64,000 nt of DNA from Bog-532 sp963720945 (GTDB taxonomy: Bacteria; Actinomycetota; Actinomycetes; Streptosporangiales; Streptosporangiaceae): the NCBI GenBank assembly GCA_963720945.1, contig CAVRHH010000031.1:496001-560000 (forward strand), given 5' to 3'. The notes below the pieces were generated by a model. The model saw only the letters and a list, made by a program, of their open reading frames with translations, was not told the origin of the DNA and did not search any database. Position numbers and translations under genes: made by a program. Shown one piece after another: positions 43,016 to 51,956 of the stretch (positions within the stretch are counted from its first letter, which is position 1; every line of letters starts with the position of its first letter).

Positions 43016-45232
43016 ATGACGGAGCAACCCGACGACGAGTGGAAGCGGAAGAGGTGTGAAGAGGCCGGATGCATCGGCATACGCCTCAATCGGGCTAGGA
43101 TTTGCCTGGCCCATGCCCTGGCCCCCGATGCCAGCACGGAGGAGCGTGCCGCCGCGCTGCGGATGGTCGGAACCGGCGTTATCGACGCACGCGGGGTACA
43201 CATCACGCATGATGTCCTCAAACAGATCCTCAAGGCTGCCCCGTGTGGGGACAACAGCGAGCCGGTAATCAAAGGCTGCAAGTTCGATAAGGCGGTCTTC
43301 GGCCGCGGCGTCTGGTTCACCGGGGTGATCTTCAGCGGCGACGCCTGGTTCAGCGGGGCGACCTTCAGCGACAGCGCAGCGTTCGACCACGCGAAATTCA
43401 CCGGCGACGCCGGGTTCGGCGGGGCGACCTTCAACCGCCACGCGGGGTTCCGCGGGGCGACCTTCAGCCGCAGCGCCGGGTTCCGCGGGGCGACCTTCAA
43501 CGACAACGCCGAGTTCGACCAGGCGACCTTCAGCGACAACGCCGAGTTCGACCAGGCGAAATTCACCGGCGACACCGGGTTCAGTGAGGCAAGGTTCACC
43601 AGCGGCGCCGCTTTCAGTGGGGCGACCTTCAGCCGCAGCGCCGGGTTCCACTGGGCGCGGTTCGTCGGCAGCGCCGATTTCGCCAAGGTGAGGTTCAACG
43701 GCAGCGCCGATTTCGCCGAGGTGAGGTTCGACGGCGGCGCCGATTTCGCCGAGGCGAGGTTCGACGGCGCCACCGGGTTCGACAGGTCGAGGTTCACCCG
43801 CGGCGCCGATTTCGACAGGGTGAGGTTCACCAGCGACGCCGGGTTCGGTCAGACAACCTTCGGCGGCGACGCCAGGTTCCGCGAGGCGAGGTTCACAAGC
43901 AGCGCCGATTTCAATGGCGCGACCTTCAACGACGCCGCCAGGTTCGACAGGGCGAGGTTCGAGCAAGCGCGCCAGTTCGGCCCCCTGCAAGCCCACAGGA
44001 ACCTGGTACTGGATGAAGTTCAGTTCGCGCAGCCGGTTCAGATCGAGGTCACCTCGACCGGTGTGTGCTGCCGCCGCGCGCAGTTCCCTGGCGGCGTGCA
44101 CTTCCGGTTGCGGTGGGCCCGCGTGGTGCTGGACGACACTGACCTTGCCGCACCGTCGATCCTGGCCGGTATTCCGCGCCCGTCCAAATCGGAGCTGGCC
44201 TGGCCTGCCAGATCGGAGCTGGCTTGGCCTGGCTCCGGCAAGAGCCTGGCCTGGCGTGTGGAGGACCCCGCCGGAGCCTTGGAGCAGTCGCTGGAAGGCG
44301 AGATCTCCGAGCGACCGCAGCTGGTGTCGTTGCGGCGGGCCGACGTGGCCGGGCTCGGACTGAGCAACGTCTCGGCGGCCAACTGCCGGTTCGCCGGCGC
44401 GCACAACCTGGACAAGCTGCGCCTGGAGTCCGACGTTAGCTTCGCAACCGCCCCGGTGCCAGTGGGTCTGGGCAGGCGGAGGTGGGGCGGGCGAGAAGTG
44501 ATCGCCGAGGAACGGACCTGGCGTGCTAAACGGTCTCGCCGCCATCGCCGGTCGTCTCAAGACGAGCATTCAGCGCCGGTCAGGGCTCAGCGCGTAGCGC
44601 ACGACCGGGCCGACGACGATCCAGGCGGAGCGCTCAGAGTCGCCCAGGACGTGCCTGCGGACCATCGCCGCAACCCGAACAACCACGACCACTGGGACGA
44701 CCCGCCGTGGCCGAGCTGGCTGGACGACCCTCGCCCCGAGGCGCTGGACCCCAGGCAGATCGCCGGGCTGTACCGGGCACTACGCAAGGGACGCGAGGAG
44801 GCCAAGGACGAGCCGGGCGCCGCCGACTATTACTACGGCGAGATGGAGATGCGCCGCGCCCGTCCGAGTAGCGGCAGTAACCCCGCTGGTCAGTCCGGCG
44901 TGACCGCGCGGGGGCGGGTGGAGCGCGGCATCTTGACGGCTTACTGGCTGGTATCCGGCTATGGCCTGCGTGCGTGGCGGGCGGTGGCCTGGCTTGCTGT
45001 AGTGACCGCGCTTTTCGCGGTCGCGTTTCACCTGGTCGGCTTCGCCGTCCCGCCACGTCCGGTCTCGTACTGGACGAGCCTGCTGTATGCGTTCCACGCC
45101 ACCTTGTCCCTCACCGACAACGCGGTCACGCTGACCGCATGGGGCGACCTGCTGCAAGGCGTCCTGCGCCTCACCGGCCCTGTACTGCTCGCCCTGGCCG
45201 TGCTCGCTCTCCGCAGCCGCGTGAAACGCTGA
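43016..45232 (+). CDS. Pentapeptide-repeat protein fused to a two-helix pore-like membrane domain
   Basis: 738 residues, 2.2 kb. The N-terminal 90 residues hold a Cys pattern (CEEAGCIGIRLNRARICLAH). From about 85 to 320 there are over 40 pentapeptide units of the FxGAT/FxxAx type (FSGATFSDSAAFDHAKFTGD), which would fold as a right-handed quadrilateral helix. A Pro/Trp-rich middle (430-600) follows. The last ~100 residues contain a first TM helix (RAVAWLAVVTALFAVAFHLV), a re-entrant-like segment (LLYAFHATLSLTDNAVTL) and a second TM helix (VLRLTGPVLLALAVLAL), as in two-TM ion channels. Function unknown. Confidence 0.82.
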   Translation: MTEQPDDEWKRKRCEEAGCIGIRLNRARICLAHALAPDASTEERAAALRMVGTGVIDARGVHITHDVLKQILKAAPCGDNSEPVIKGCKFDKAVFGRGVWFTGVIFSGDAWFSGATFSDSAAFDHAKFTGDAGFGGATFNRHAGFRGATFSRSAGFRGATFNDNAEFDQATFSDNAEFDQAKFTGDTGFSEARFTSGAAFSGATFSRSAGFHWARFVGSADFAKVRFNGSADFAEVRFDGGADFAEARFDGATGFDRSRFTRGADFDRVRFTSDAGFGQTTFGGDARFREARFTSSADFNGATFNDAARFDRARFEQARQFGPLQAHRNLVLDEVQFAQPVQIEVTSTGVCCRRAQFPGGVHFRLRWARVVLDDTDLAAPSILAGIPRPSKSELAWPARSELAWPGSGKSLAWRVEDPAGALEQSLEGEISERPQLVSLRRADVAGLGLSNVSAANCRFAGAHNLDKLRLESDVSFATAPVPVGLGRRRWGGREVIAEERTWRAKRSRRHRRSSQDEHSAPVRAQRVAHDRADDDPGGALRVAQDVPADHRRNPNNHDHWDDPPWPSWLDDPRPEALDPRQIAGLYRALRKGREEAKDEPGAADYYYGEMEMRRARPSSGSNPAGQSGVTARGRVERGILTAYWLVSGYGLRAWRAVAWLAVVTALFAVAFHLVGFAVPPRPVSYWTSLLYAFHATLSLTDNAVTLTAWGDLLQGVLRLTGPVLLALAVLALRSRVKR

Positions 45233-45591
45233 GCGACACGGTTCAATGCATCGAGCACGCGAAGGGATACTGCGGGGAACTCTGCCCAACCCGGCACCGG
45301 GGAGACGAGGGGGCGGCGGCGGCCACGTCCACGGCGCGGGCGGCCTCCGGAGGCAGCACGGCGCGGGCCGGGGCCCGCGCCCGCCCTCACACCGGGCGGG
45401 GGCAAAGCCCGCAGCTCACCCACTTCTGACACACGCTTAGTCCCAGGGCCGCTGAGTTCCAGGGCCGCTGCCCTGCCAGTGGCAGCCGTCGCCTGACCAG
45501 TACCGCGCGCGGACTTCTCTTGCGTATCGCTAACCCTCTCCCGCATAATGGTATGACCTTAGTCCTCGACGGGACTCGACAGGAGAAGCTG
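45233..45591. other. Intergenic region with inverted repeat arm, hairpins and a sigma-70-like promoter
   Basis: 359 bp. The 22-bp repeat arm is at 45270-45291. Two GC hairpins follow: GCGCGGGCC/GGCCCGCGC (45361-45380) and CCCGCCC/GGGCGGG (45380-45400), which could end the pentapeptide gene transcript. A promoter for the next gene is likely TTGCGT (45520-45525), 18 bp, CATAAT (45544-45549). Confidence 0.55.
45270..45291 (-). repeat. Right arm of the 22-bp inverted repeat
   Basis: Core GGGGAACTCTGCCC, 38 nt after the pentapeptide-repeat gene stop. It pairs with 40462-40483 (21 of 22 positions). Confidence 0.8.
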
Positions 45592-46539
45592 GTGACGCAT
45601 CCGCAGCCCGGCGCCCCCGCCCCCGTACCCGGCGGTCCGGCCCCCGCTCCCGCTCCCGGCGGGTCGGCCCCCGCTGCCGGCCACGCCGCCGACAACGTTG
45701 ACGCGCTTATCGTGGGTGCCGGTCCCGTAGGGCTGTACGCCGCCTATTACGTCGGTTTCCGCGGCCTTTCCGTGGGTGTGCTGGATTCTCTGCCGGAGAT
45801 CGGCGGCCAGGTCTCCGCGATGTACCCGGAAAAGCTGATCTACGACGTCGCCGGCTTCCCGGCGGTACGCGGGCGTGACCTGATCGCGCGGCTGGCCGAT
45901 CAGGCCGCTCCGTACGCCCCGCGCTACATCCTCGGCGAGGAGGCCCGCTACCTCGACTACGCCGCCGGCCAGCCGGTCGTCACCACCTCGTCCGGGCTGC
46001 GGGTGCGGGCCCGGTTCGTCGTCGTGACCGGGGGGATCGGCACGTTCACGCCCCGGCCGTTGCCGGCGCTGGCCGGATTCGAGGACCGGGGCCTGGCCTA
46101 CTTCGTGCCAGAGCCGGAGGAATACCGGGGCCGGGACGTGGTGATCGTCGGTGGGGGTGACAGTGCCTTCGACTGGGCGCTCACGCTGTCCCCGGTGGCC
46201 CGTTCCGTCACCGTGGTGCATCGGCGTGCCGCGTTCCGCGCGCACGAGGGACTGGTCCGGCAGGTCCTCGACCTGCCGGTGCCGGTGGTCACCAACGCGG
46301 AGGTCGTCGCGGCCCGCGAGCGGGCGGGCCGGATCGAGGCGGTCGACGTCCTGGACAAGAAGAGCAAGTCGGCCAGCCAGCTCACCGCGCAGGCGGTCAT
46401 CGCCGCGCTGGGCTTCACCGCGGACATCAGCGCGCTGGAGTCATGGGGCCTCGAGTGTGGGACAAGCGGCTGCGGGCGGCGCGGAAACAGTTCGGTGTCG
46501 TTCCCGGCGGCATCAAGCACCACCACACCTACCCGCTGA
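45592..46539 (+). pseudogene. Ferredoxin-NADP reductase-like flavoprotein, C-terminus lost
   Basis: GTG 45592 (AGGAG 6-7 nt upstream). After a Pro/Ala-rich lead there is a YumC-type ferredoxin-NADP reductase: DALIVGAGPVGLYAAYYVGF, LPEIGGQVSAMYPEKLIYDV, VVIVGGGDSAFDWALTLSPV, VVHRRAAFRAHEG and FTADISALESWGLE. At about 46.45 kb it should continue to the GD motif that seats FAD, but the sequence turns into a methyltransferase C-terminus in another frame and this frame stops at 46539 with junk. About 60 C-terminal residues are missing. It might have reduced the Rieske oxygenase. Confidence 0.8.
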
Positions 46540-46649
46540 CCGGCGTCGGCGATCACCTGCAGGCCTTCGCGGCGGCGGGGTTCAGCGACGTCGAAGTGGC
46601 CTGGCGGGCCTTCTTCACCTGCTTGTTCATGGGCCGCAAGGACTCCTGA
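46446..46649 (+). pseudogene. C-terminal fragment of a class I SAM methyltransferase
   Basis: Frame reads WDKRLRAARKQFGVVPGGIK, HHHTYPLTGVGDHLQAFAAA and GFSDVEVAWRAFFTCLFMGR-KDS-stop. The pattern (DHL.A...AGF.dVev.Wr.F..clf.grk) is the last strand and helix of many actinobacterial SAM-dependent methyltransferases. It has no start and begins where the reductase breaks off. Confidence 0.6.
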
Positions 46650-46678
46650 ACGAGCCCTACGGCCCGCAGCGCCGGCTC

Positions 46679-46725
46679 CGGATGACGGGGAAGCCGGATG
46701 ACGGGGAAGCCGGCTGACAGGGAAG
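46679..46725. repeat. 16-bp tandem repeat upstream of the Rieske gene
   Basis: Units CGGATGACGGGGAAGC at 46679-46694 and 46695-46710 and a degenerate third copy to 46725. They lie in the untranslated leader 12 nt before the Rieske start. Confidence 0.85.
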
Positions 46726-46736
46726 ACAGGACAGCG

Positions 46737-47660
46737 ATGCTGAAGCAGGAAATCAACGAGCTGCTCACCCAGACGGGCCCGGGTACGCCGATGGGCGACC
46801 TGTTCCGCCAGTACTGGATTCCCGCGCTGCTTGCCGCGGAACTGGCCGAGAACGACTGCCCGCCGGTCCGGGTCAAGCTGCTGTCTGAACGGCTGATCGC
46901 CTTCCGGGACACCGAGGGGCGATACGGCCTGATGGACGAGTTCTGCGCGCACCGGGGCGTGTCCCTGTGGTTCGGCCGCAACGAGGAGTCCGGGCTGCGG
47001 TGCACGTACCACGGCTGGAAGTACGACGTGAACGGGCAGTGCGTCGAGATTCCGTCCGAACCGGACGAGCGGCAGAGCAGCCTCTGCCGGAAGATCAAGC
47101 TGAGGAGCTATCCGCTGGTCAAGATCGGGGACGTCCTGTGGACGTACATGGGTGACCCGGACACCACCCCGGACCTGCCCCAGTGGGAGTTCGTGCGGGT
47201 GCCCGACGACCAGACCTTCACCTCCAAGCGCTGGCAGGAGTGCAACTGGCTGCAGGCGCTCGAGGGCGGCATCGACTCCAGCCACGTCTCCTGGCTGCAC
47301 TCCGGCGGGCTGAAAAGCGACCCGCTGTTCAAGGGGGCCCGCGGCAACAAGTACAACCTGGCTGACCGCAAGCCGTTCTTCGAGGTGGTCGAGTCCGACG
47401 GCGGCTTGTTCATCGGGGTCCGCCGCAACGCCGATGACGACCACTACTACTGGCGGATCACGCCCTGGGTGATGCCCAGCTTCACGATGATCCCGCCGCG
47501 CGGGGACCACCCCGTGCACGGCCACTTCTGGATCCCCATCGACGACGAGAACTGCTGGGTGTTCAGCTACGACTACCACACGCTGGACGCGCTCTCCTCC
47601 TACGCCGGGGACGTACGCGGCGCCCAGCACATCCGGGGCGACGCATGCCGCCCGCGCTGA
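46737..47660 (+). pseudogene. Rieske aromatic-ring-hydroxylating oxygenase alpha subunit, C-terminally truncated
   Basis: ATG 46737 (AGGACAG upstream). Rieske 2Fe-2S motif complete: CAHRGVSLWFG and CTYHGWKYD. The catalytic domain contains the mononuclear-iron triad start (LEGGIDSSHVSWLHSG) and continues to WRITPWVMPSFTMIPPRGDH and FWIPIDDENCWVFSYDYH. Then about 25 unrelated residues lead to a stop at 47660. Length is 307 against about 420-450 in phthalate 4,5-dioxygenase-like enzymes, so the last part of the catalytic domain is missing. The type would hydroxylate phthalate, isophthalate or similar acids. Confidence 0.8.
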
Positions 47661-47688
47661 GGCCAGCCGTCATCCAGGAGGTGAGCAC

Positions 47689-48546
47689 GTGCCTGTCGCC
47701 GACATCGGCGGGATCGCCACCCGGTACGAGGTGGCCGGATCCGGCCCGCCACTGCTCATGTTCTCCCCGGGCGGCTTCAGCGCCGCGGCGGAGAACTGGG
47801 CCACGTTCGGCCTCTATCAGCGGCTCCGGCTGCTGGACCAGCTGACCCGGAGCTACACCTGCATCACGTTCGACCGGCGGGAATCGGGCGCGTCGGGCGG
47901 CCGGGTGGAGCGGATCACCTGGCGGGATTACGCCGCCCAGGGCAAGGGCCTGCTCGACCACCTGGGCATCGGCCGGGCGCACCTGATGGGCGGCTGCGCC
48001 GGATGCTCGGTGGCCGCCGTGTTCGCGGTGGCCTACCCGGAGGCGGCCGCCTCCATGGTGCTGTATTCGCCGGCCGGGGGAGCCCGGTACCAAATCCGCC
48101 AGCACGCGAGGTTCTCGCAGCATCTGGCCTTTGCTGCCGAACGGGACTTGTCTTCGGTCGCCGCCCTGGCCAAGGCCGGCCCGGATAGCTTCACCCAGGA
48201 CCCGCGGGTCGGCCCGTGGGTGACGGTCATCCGCTCCGATCCCGCGTTCGCGAAGGAATACGCGGGCCTGGACGCCGGCCGGTACGCCACGATCGTGGCC
48301 GGGATGGCCCGCCTGCTGTTCGACCGCGACACCGTGCCCGGTCCCGAGCCGGAAGACCTGCTGGGCCTCGGCATTCCCGCGCTGGTCGTTCCCGGCCAGG
48401 ACGCCTCGCACGCCACCTCCGCCGCCCGGTATCTCGAAGAGTGCCTGCCCCGGGCCGAGTACTGGGACGTCCCGGTCAGCGAGCAGACCGTGCAGACGGC
48501 CCCGGCCCGGATCCTTCGGTTCCTCGCCTCGGCCCGCTCAGCCTGA
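47689..48546 (+). CDS. Alpha/beta hydrolase with Cys at the nucleophile position
   Basis: 285 residues from GTG 47689 (AGGAGG 7 nt upstream). Alpha/beta hydrolase fold: PPLLMFSPGGFSAAAENWAT oxyanion region, FDRRESGASGG, and the nucleophile elbow reads MGGCAGCSVAAVFAVAYPE, so Gly-x-Cys-x-Gly instead of GxSxG. The acid probably sits in VVPGQDASHATS; a clear catalytic His near the C-terminus is less obvious. Cys nucleophiles occur in dienelactone hydrolases, which fits the aromatic-degradation surroundings. Twenty-eight bp after the truncated Rieske gene, same strand. Confidence 0.8.
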   Translation: MPVADIGGIATRYEVAGSGPPLLMFSPGGFSAAAENWATFGLYQRLRLLDQLTRSYTCITFDRRESGASGGRVERITWRDYAAQGKGLLDHLGIGRAHLMGGCAGCSVAAVFAVAYPEAAASMVLYSPAGGARYQIRQHARFSQHLAFAAERDLSSVAALAKAGPDSFTQDPRVGPWVTVIRSDPAFAKEYAGLDAGRYATIVAGMARLLFDRDTVPGPEPEDLLGLGIPALVVPGQDASHATSAARYLEECLPRAEYWDVPVSEQTVQTAPARILRFLASARSA

Positions 48547-48626
48547 GGCTGCCCCCGGCCGCCCGCGCCCGTTGCGGCCGGCCCGGGCCCAGGCAGGGCT
48601 GATGGTGACGGCTCAGCGGCGGCGGC

Positions 48627-48959
48627 TCAGCGGCCGCCCCTGCTCCAGGCGGCCGTGCTGTGGCTGCAGGCGGCGTACCGCACCGAGGCGCTGACGACGG
48701 CCTGGTCCGACGGCAGGCCCGGGCAGGCGTTACCGGTGGCGACGACCGTGACCATGAGCCAGAGCGCGCCCAGCACGCTGAGCGCCACGATGGAGATGAT
48801 CTTCGCCCGCCTGCTGGAGATGACCTCCATCGCCGGCCCGGCCTCCCGCGACGCCAGCTGGCCGAAGGCCGCGAACATCGATTTCAGTCCCGGATCCGCC
48901 TTCTGCAGGGCCTGCTCGATCTGGTCGAGAACCTGTTGCTGGCGCTCAGGCAGGCTCAT
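48627..48959 (-). CDS. DUF3040-like small membrane protein
   Basis: 110 residues. MSLPERQQQVLDQIEQALQK, ADPGLKSMFAAFGQLASREA is the DUF3040 opening (SLPERQ..L..IE..L...DP.L...F). One clear TM helix (IISIVALSVLGALWLMVTVV) and a Cys-containing tail follow. Family function unknown, actinobacteria only as far as I know. GGAGAAG precedes ATG 48959. Confidence 0.8.
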   Translation of the reverse strand: MSLPERQQQVLDQIEQALQKADPGLKSMFAAFGQLASREAGPAMEVISSRRAKIISIVALSVLGALWLMVTVVATGNACPGLPSDQAVVSASVRYAACSHSTAAWSRGGR

Positions 48960-49309
48960 GTACTTCTCCGGTGCGTCTTTGGCTCCCGCGGCCATGCCGT
49001 CCGGCACTCGTCCCTGCTGAGGCGGCTCGGACGAGCCCCGGCGGCTGCCGTTATCAACTATGACATGCCCCCGGAAGCCGGGCCATTCCGCCCCGCCCTC
49101 GCCCCCCTATGGGCAGACTCCTGGGTCGCATGTGCCAGAGAAACTCTGCCCGTCAGCGCCGGCCGCGAGAGCCGGGCGGCTTGGCGGGCGCGGGGGCCCT
49201 GTTACCAGGCGGGTGCGGAAGTGATGATGCAGATCCTGCGAGACTGAGGCTGACGTGCCGAACCACTCGACCAACGCGGCCGCGCCGCGGGCTGACCGGG
49301 GGCTGCCAG

Positions 49310-50599
49310 ATGGAACCTGCCGCGACGACGTCCGCTGCACCGGCATCCACGCTTGAGCGCGAGTCGGTGGAATTGCGGGCGCGCCGCCTGGCCGCCGCGC
49401 GCCGCCGGGCGACCGCTTTCCTCGCCGCGGTGACGGCTGTGTTCGTGGCCGTGACGGTGGCCGGCGCCCACGGGACTTTCCTTGACTACGTGCAGGCCGG
49501 CGCCGAGGCGGCCATGGTCGGCGGCGTCGCGGACTGGTTCGCGGTGACGGCTCTGTTCCGCCGTCCCCTGGGCCTGCCGATACCGCACACCGCGCTGATC
49601 GTCGAGCGCAAGGACCAGTTCGCCGCCACTCTCGGCCAGTTCGTCCAGGAGAACTTCCTCAACGCTGATGTTCTGGCCGATCGGATCCGCTCCGGCCGGC
49701 TCGTTCCCCGGCTGGCCGCCTGGCTGGCCGACCAGGCCAACGCCGCCCGCTTCGCCGGTCACGCCGCGGATCTGGTGGTCACGCTGGCCGAGGCTCTCCG
49801 CGATGAGGACGTCGAGCGCGTGCTCACCGCCGAAATGACCCGGGCGGTGGACGCCGTTGAGGTGGCGCCGCTGGCCGGGCGGGCCCTGCGAGTCATCATC
49901 GCGGGCGGCCACCACGCCGAGCTGTTCAACGCCATGGTGGCCGGCGCCGACCGCTATCTCGGCGATCATTACGCGGAGATTCGTCAGCAGTTTGAGTCCG
50001 AGTCACCCCGCTGGATGCCCGGTGGGGTTTACCGGCGCCTCTTCGACCGGCTGTACACCCGCCTGCGCCACCGGCTGGTGGCGATGACCGCCGATCCCGA
50101 CGACGGGGCCCGGCGTCAGTTCGAGGCATGGATCGCCGGGCTCCCTCACCGCCTTGAGACATCCCCGGAGCTGCGCGAGCGCGGGGAGCAGCTCAAGCGC
50201 GATGTGCTGGGCAGCGCCGGGCTGCGGGACTGGTCCTCGTCGCTGTGGAAGAAGGCCAAGGAGACCCTGCGGACCCAGGCGGCCGACCCGGAGTCCGAGC
50301 TGCGCCGCCGGCTGGCCGATGTGCTGGCGGCGGCCGGCCGGCGGCTCGGGTCAGACCTCCAGCTCCAGGAGGGCGTCGAGCGTATGGTCGAATCAGGAGC
50401 CAGGGCCCTGGCCGATCAGTTCCACGACGAGCTCGCTGACCTTGTCACGGGGACCATCCAGCGGTGGGACGCCGCGGAGACGTCGAGCCAGCTGGAGCTG
50501 CTCCTCGGGCGCGATCTGCAGTTCATCCGCATCAACGGCACGGTGGTAGGGGCAGGCGTGGGACTGGCCTTGCACGCCATTACCCTGGCCCTGGCATAA
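49310..50599 (+). CDS. DUF445-family membrane-associated protein
   Basis: 429 residues. Hydrophobic N-terminal helix (RATAFLAAVTAVFVAVTVAG), then the DUF445 hallmark AAMVGGVADWFAVTALFRRP, LGLPIPHTALIVERKDQF, long helical region with LGQFVQENFLNADVLADRI, and the C-terminal TM-like INGTVVGAGVGLALHAITLAL. DUF445 (YjiN-like) proteins are inner-membrane proteins of unknown function. Complete. The motif AAACTCTGCCC (49141-49151) stands 159 bp upstream. Confidence 0.9.
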   Translation: MEPAATTSAAPASTLERESVELRARRLAAARRRATAFLAAVTAVFVAVTVAGAHGTFLDYVQAGAEAAMVGGVADWFAVTALFRRPLGLPIPHTALIVERKDQFAATLGQFVQENFLNADVLADRIRSGRLVPRLAAWLADQANAARFAGHAADLVVTLAEALRDEDVERVLTAEMTRAVDAVEVAPLAGRALRVIIAGGHHAELFNAMVAGADRYLGDHYAEIRQQFESESPRWMPGGVYRRLFDRLYTRLRHRLVAMTADPDDGARRQFEAWIAGLPHRLETSPELRERGEQLKRDVLGSAGLRDWSSSLWKKAKETLRTQAADPESELRRRLADVLAAAGRRLGSDLQLQEGVERMVESGARALADQFHDELADLVTGTIQRWDAAETSSQLELLLGRDLQFIRINGTVVGAGVGLALHAITLALA

Positions 50600-50654
50600 T
50601 AGTCCGCCCGACGGGACCTCCCTAGTGCTAGCGGCGGGCAGCCTGCTGCCTGCC

Positions 50655-51107
50655 TCAGCTGAGCGGCTCGCCGCGTTCCAGCGCCGCGATCTGGTCCAGC
50701 CGCCGCTGGTGCGGGCCGCCCTTGAACGGGGTGGCCAGCCACAGTTCGGTGATCATCTCGGCCAGCGGGGGCGCGACGATCTTGGCCCCGATGATGAGCA
50801 CGTTCGCGTCGTTGTGGGCGCGGGCGATCTGCGTGGTGAGCAGGTCGTGGCACACGCCGGCCCGCACCCCGCGGACCTTGTTGCACGCCATCTGCTCGCC
50901 GGACCCGGACCCGCCGATGATGATGCCCCGGTCGGCGTGCCCCCCGGCCACCCGATAGCCGACGTCGGCGCACAGCGGCGGGTAGTCGACGGTAGCGGCG
51001 CCATTCGTGCCCCGGTCGTCGACGTCGTGACCGCGCTCGGTCAGCCACGCCGCGAGCTGCGACTTGAGCGGGACGCCGTTATGGTCGGCGGCGATCGCGA
51101 TCCGCAC
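50655..51107 (-). CDS. rpiB: Ribose-5-phosphate isomerase B/LacAB-type sugar-phosphate isomerase
   Basis: 150 residues from GTG 51107 (AGGACAGG upstream). RpiB/LacA/LacB fold: RIAIAADHNGVPLKSQLAAW, DVGYRVAGGHADRGIIIGGS, GSGEQMACNKVRGVRAGVCH, DLLTTQIARAHNDANVLIIG. It isomerises an aldose and a ketose phosphate. The same family often sits in aromatic and sugar catabolic clusters; whether it is the housekeeping RpiB is open. It is downstream of the decarboxylase remnant on the same strand. Confidence 0.85.
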   Translation of the reverse strand: MRIAIAADHNGVPLKSQLAAWLTERGHDVDDRGTNGAATVDYPPLCADVGYRVAGGHADRGIIIGGSGSGEQMACNKVRGVRAGVCHDLLTTQIARAHNDANVLIIGAKIVAPPLAEMITELWLATPFKGGPHQRRLDQIAALERGEPLS

Positions 51108-51166
51108 GGTGCCTGTCCTTTCGCCGGTGCGGCCGCCCGGCCAGCGGGGCCAGCGCCCCGGGCCGG

Positions 51167-51545
51167 TCAGGCCGTCAGGTCGTGGGTGCTCTCCGGGAAC
51201 AGCTCTTCCGCGGTCCACGGCTTGTCCAGGATGTGCTGGCTGACCGTGTGCCGGACAAGCTGGTCGATCATGGCCCGGTTCGGCGTGATGCCGTAGGGCA
51301 GCGGGTCCGCGCCGGTCAGCTCCATGACCCGCGCGTACATCCGGTCGGCGGGGCCGGGATCGGCGATGCCGCCCGCGCGCAGCCGCGCGACGTACTGGTT
51401 CTTGGCCTCCGCGTACGCGGCGAACAGGTCCTCCGCCAGCCCCGGGTGCGCGGCCAGCAGCGAATCCTTCACCACCACCAGGTGGTTGATGGGGTAGAGG
51501 CCGTGCTGGCGCAGGGCGTCGTAACCGGCCTGCTCGAGGTGATCG
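51167..51545 (-). pseudogene. C-terminal third of a 4,5-dihydroxyphthalate decarboxylase-type protein
   Basis: LEQAGYDALRQHGLYPINHL, VVVKDSLLAAHPGLAEDLFA, AYAEAKNQYVARLRAGGIAD, then LTGADPLPYGITPNRAMIDQ and LDKPWTAEELFPESTHD. This is the C-terminal region of the 4,5-dihydroxyphthalate decarboxylase family (periplasmic-binding-protein-like fold). The N-terminal two thirds are missing; at about 51.54 kb it meets an alcohol dehydrogenase fragment head to head. Confidence 0.7.
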
Positions 51546-51955
51546 ACGTCCAGGCCGAGGACGCGCTCACCCGGATCATGGCCATCACCGCCGGCCGAGG
51601 CGTCGATATCGTGCTCGACTGCACCGCCGGGGCCGGCACCGGGCCGGTGCTGCTCGGCATCGACGCGCTGAAGCGGCGCGAGGGCACCCTGCTGATCCAG
51701 GGTGAGCTGGCCGCCTTCCCCGGCTTCCCGGTGAAGAAGATCACGGAGAAGGCGATCACGATCAAGAGCGCCCGCGGGCACAGTTTCCGCGCCTGCGAGC
51801 TGGCCGTCCGCCAGCTGGCGTCCGGGCGCTTCCCGCTGCAGGAACTGGCCACCCACCGGTTCGGGCTGGGCCACGCCGATCAGGCTATCCGTGCGGTCGG
51901 CGGCGAAGCCGGGGAAGATGTGGTGCACGTATCGCTGCTGCCGTGGGAGGACTGA
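51546..51955 (+). pseudogene. C-terminal third of a zinc-type alcohol dehydrogenase (MDR)
   Basis: No start. Reads IDVQAEDALTRIMAITAGRG, VDIVLDCTAGAGTGPVLLGI, DALKRREGTLLIQGELAAFP, IKSARGHSFRACELAVRQLA and ends VVHVSLLPWED-stop, i.e. the C-terminal half of an MDR alcohol dehydrogenase. Its stop is 1 nt before the ATG of the aldolase gene, so it was the first gene of that operon. Confidence 0.7.
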
Positions 51956-51956
51956 A

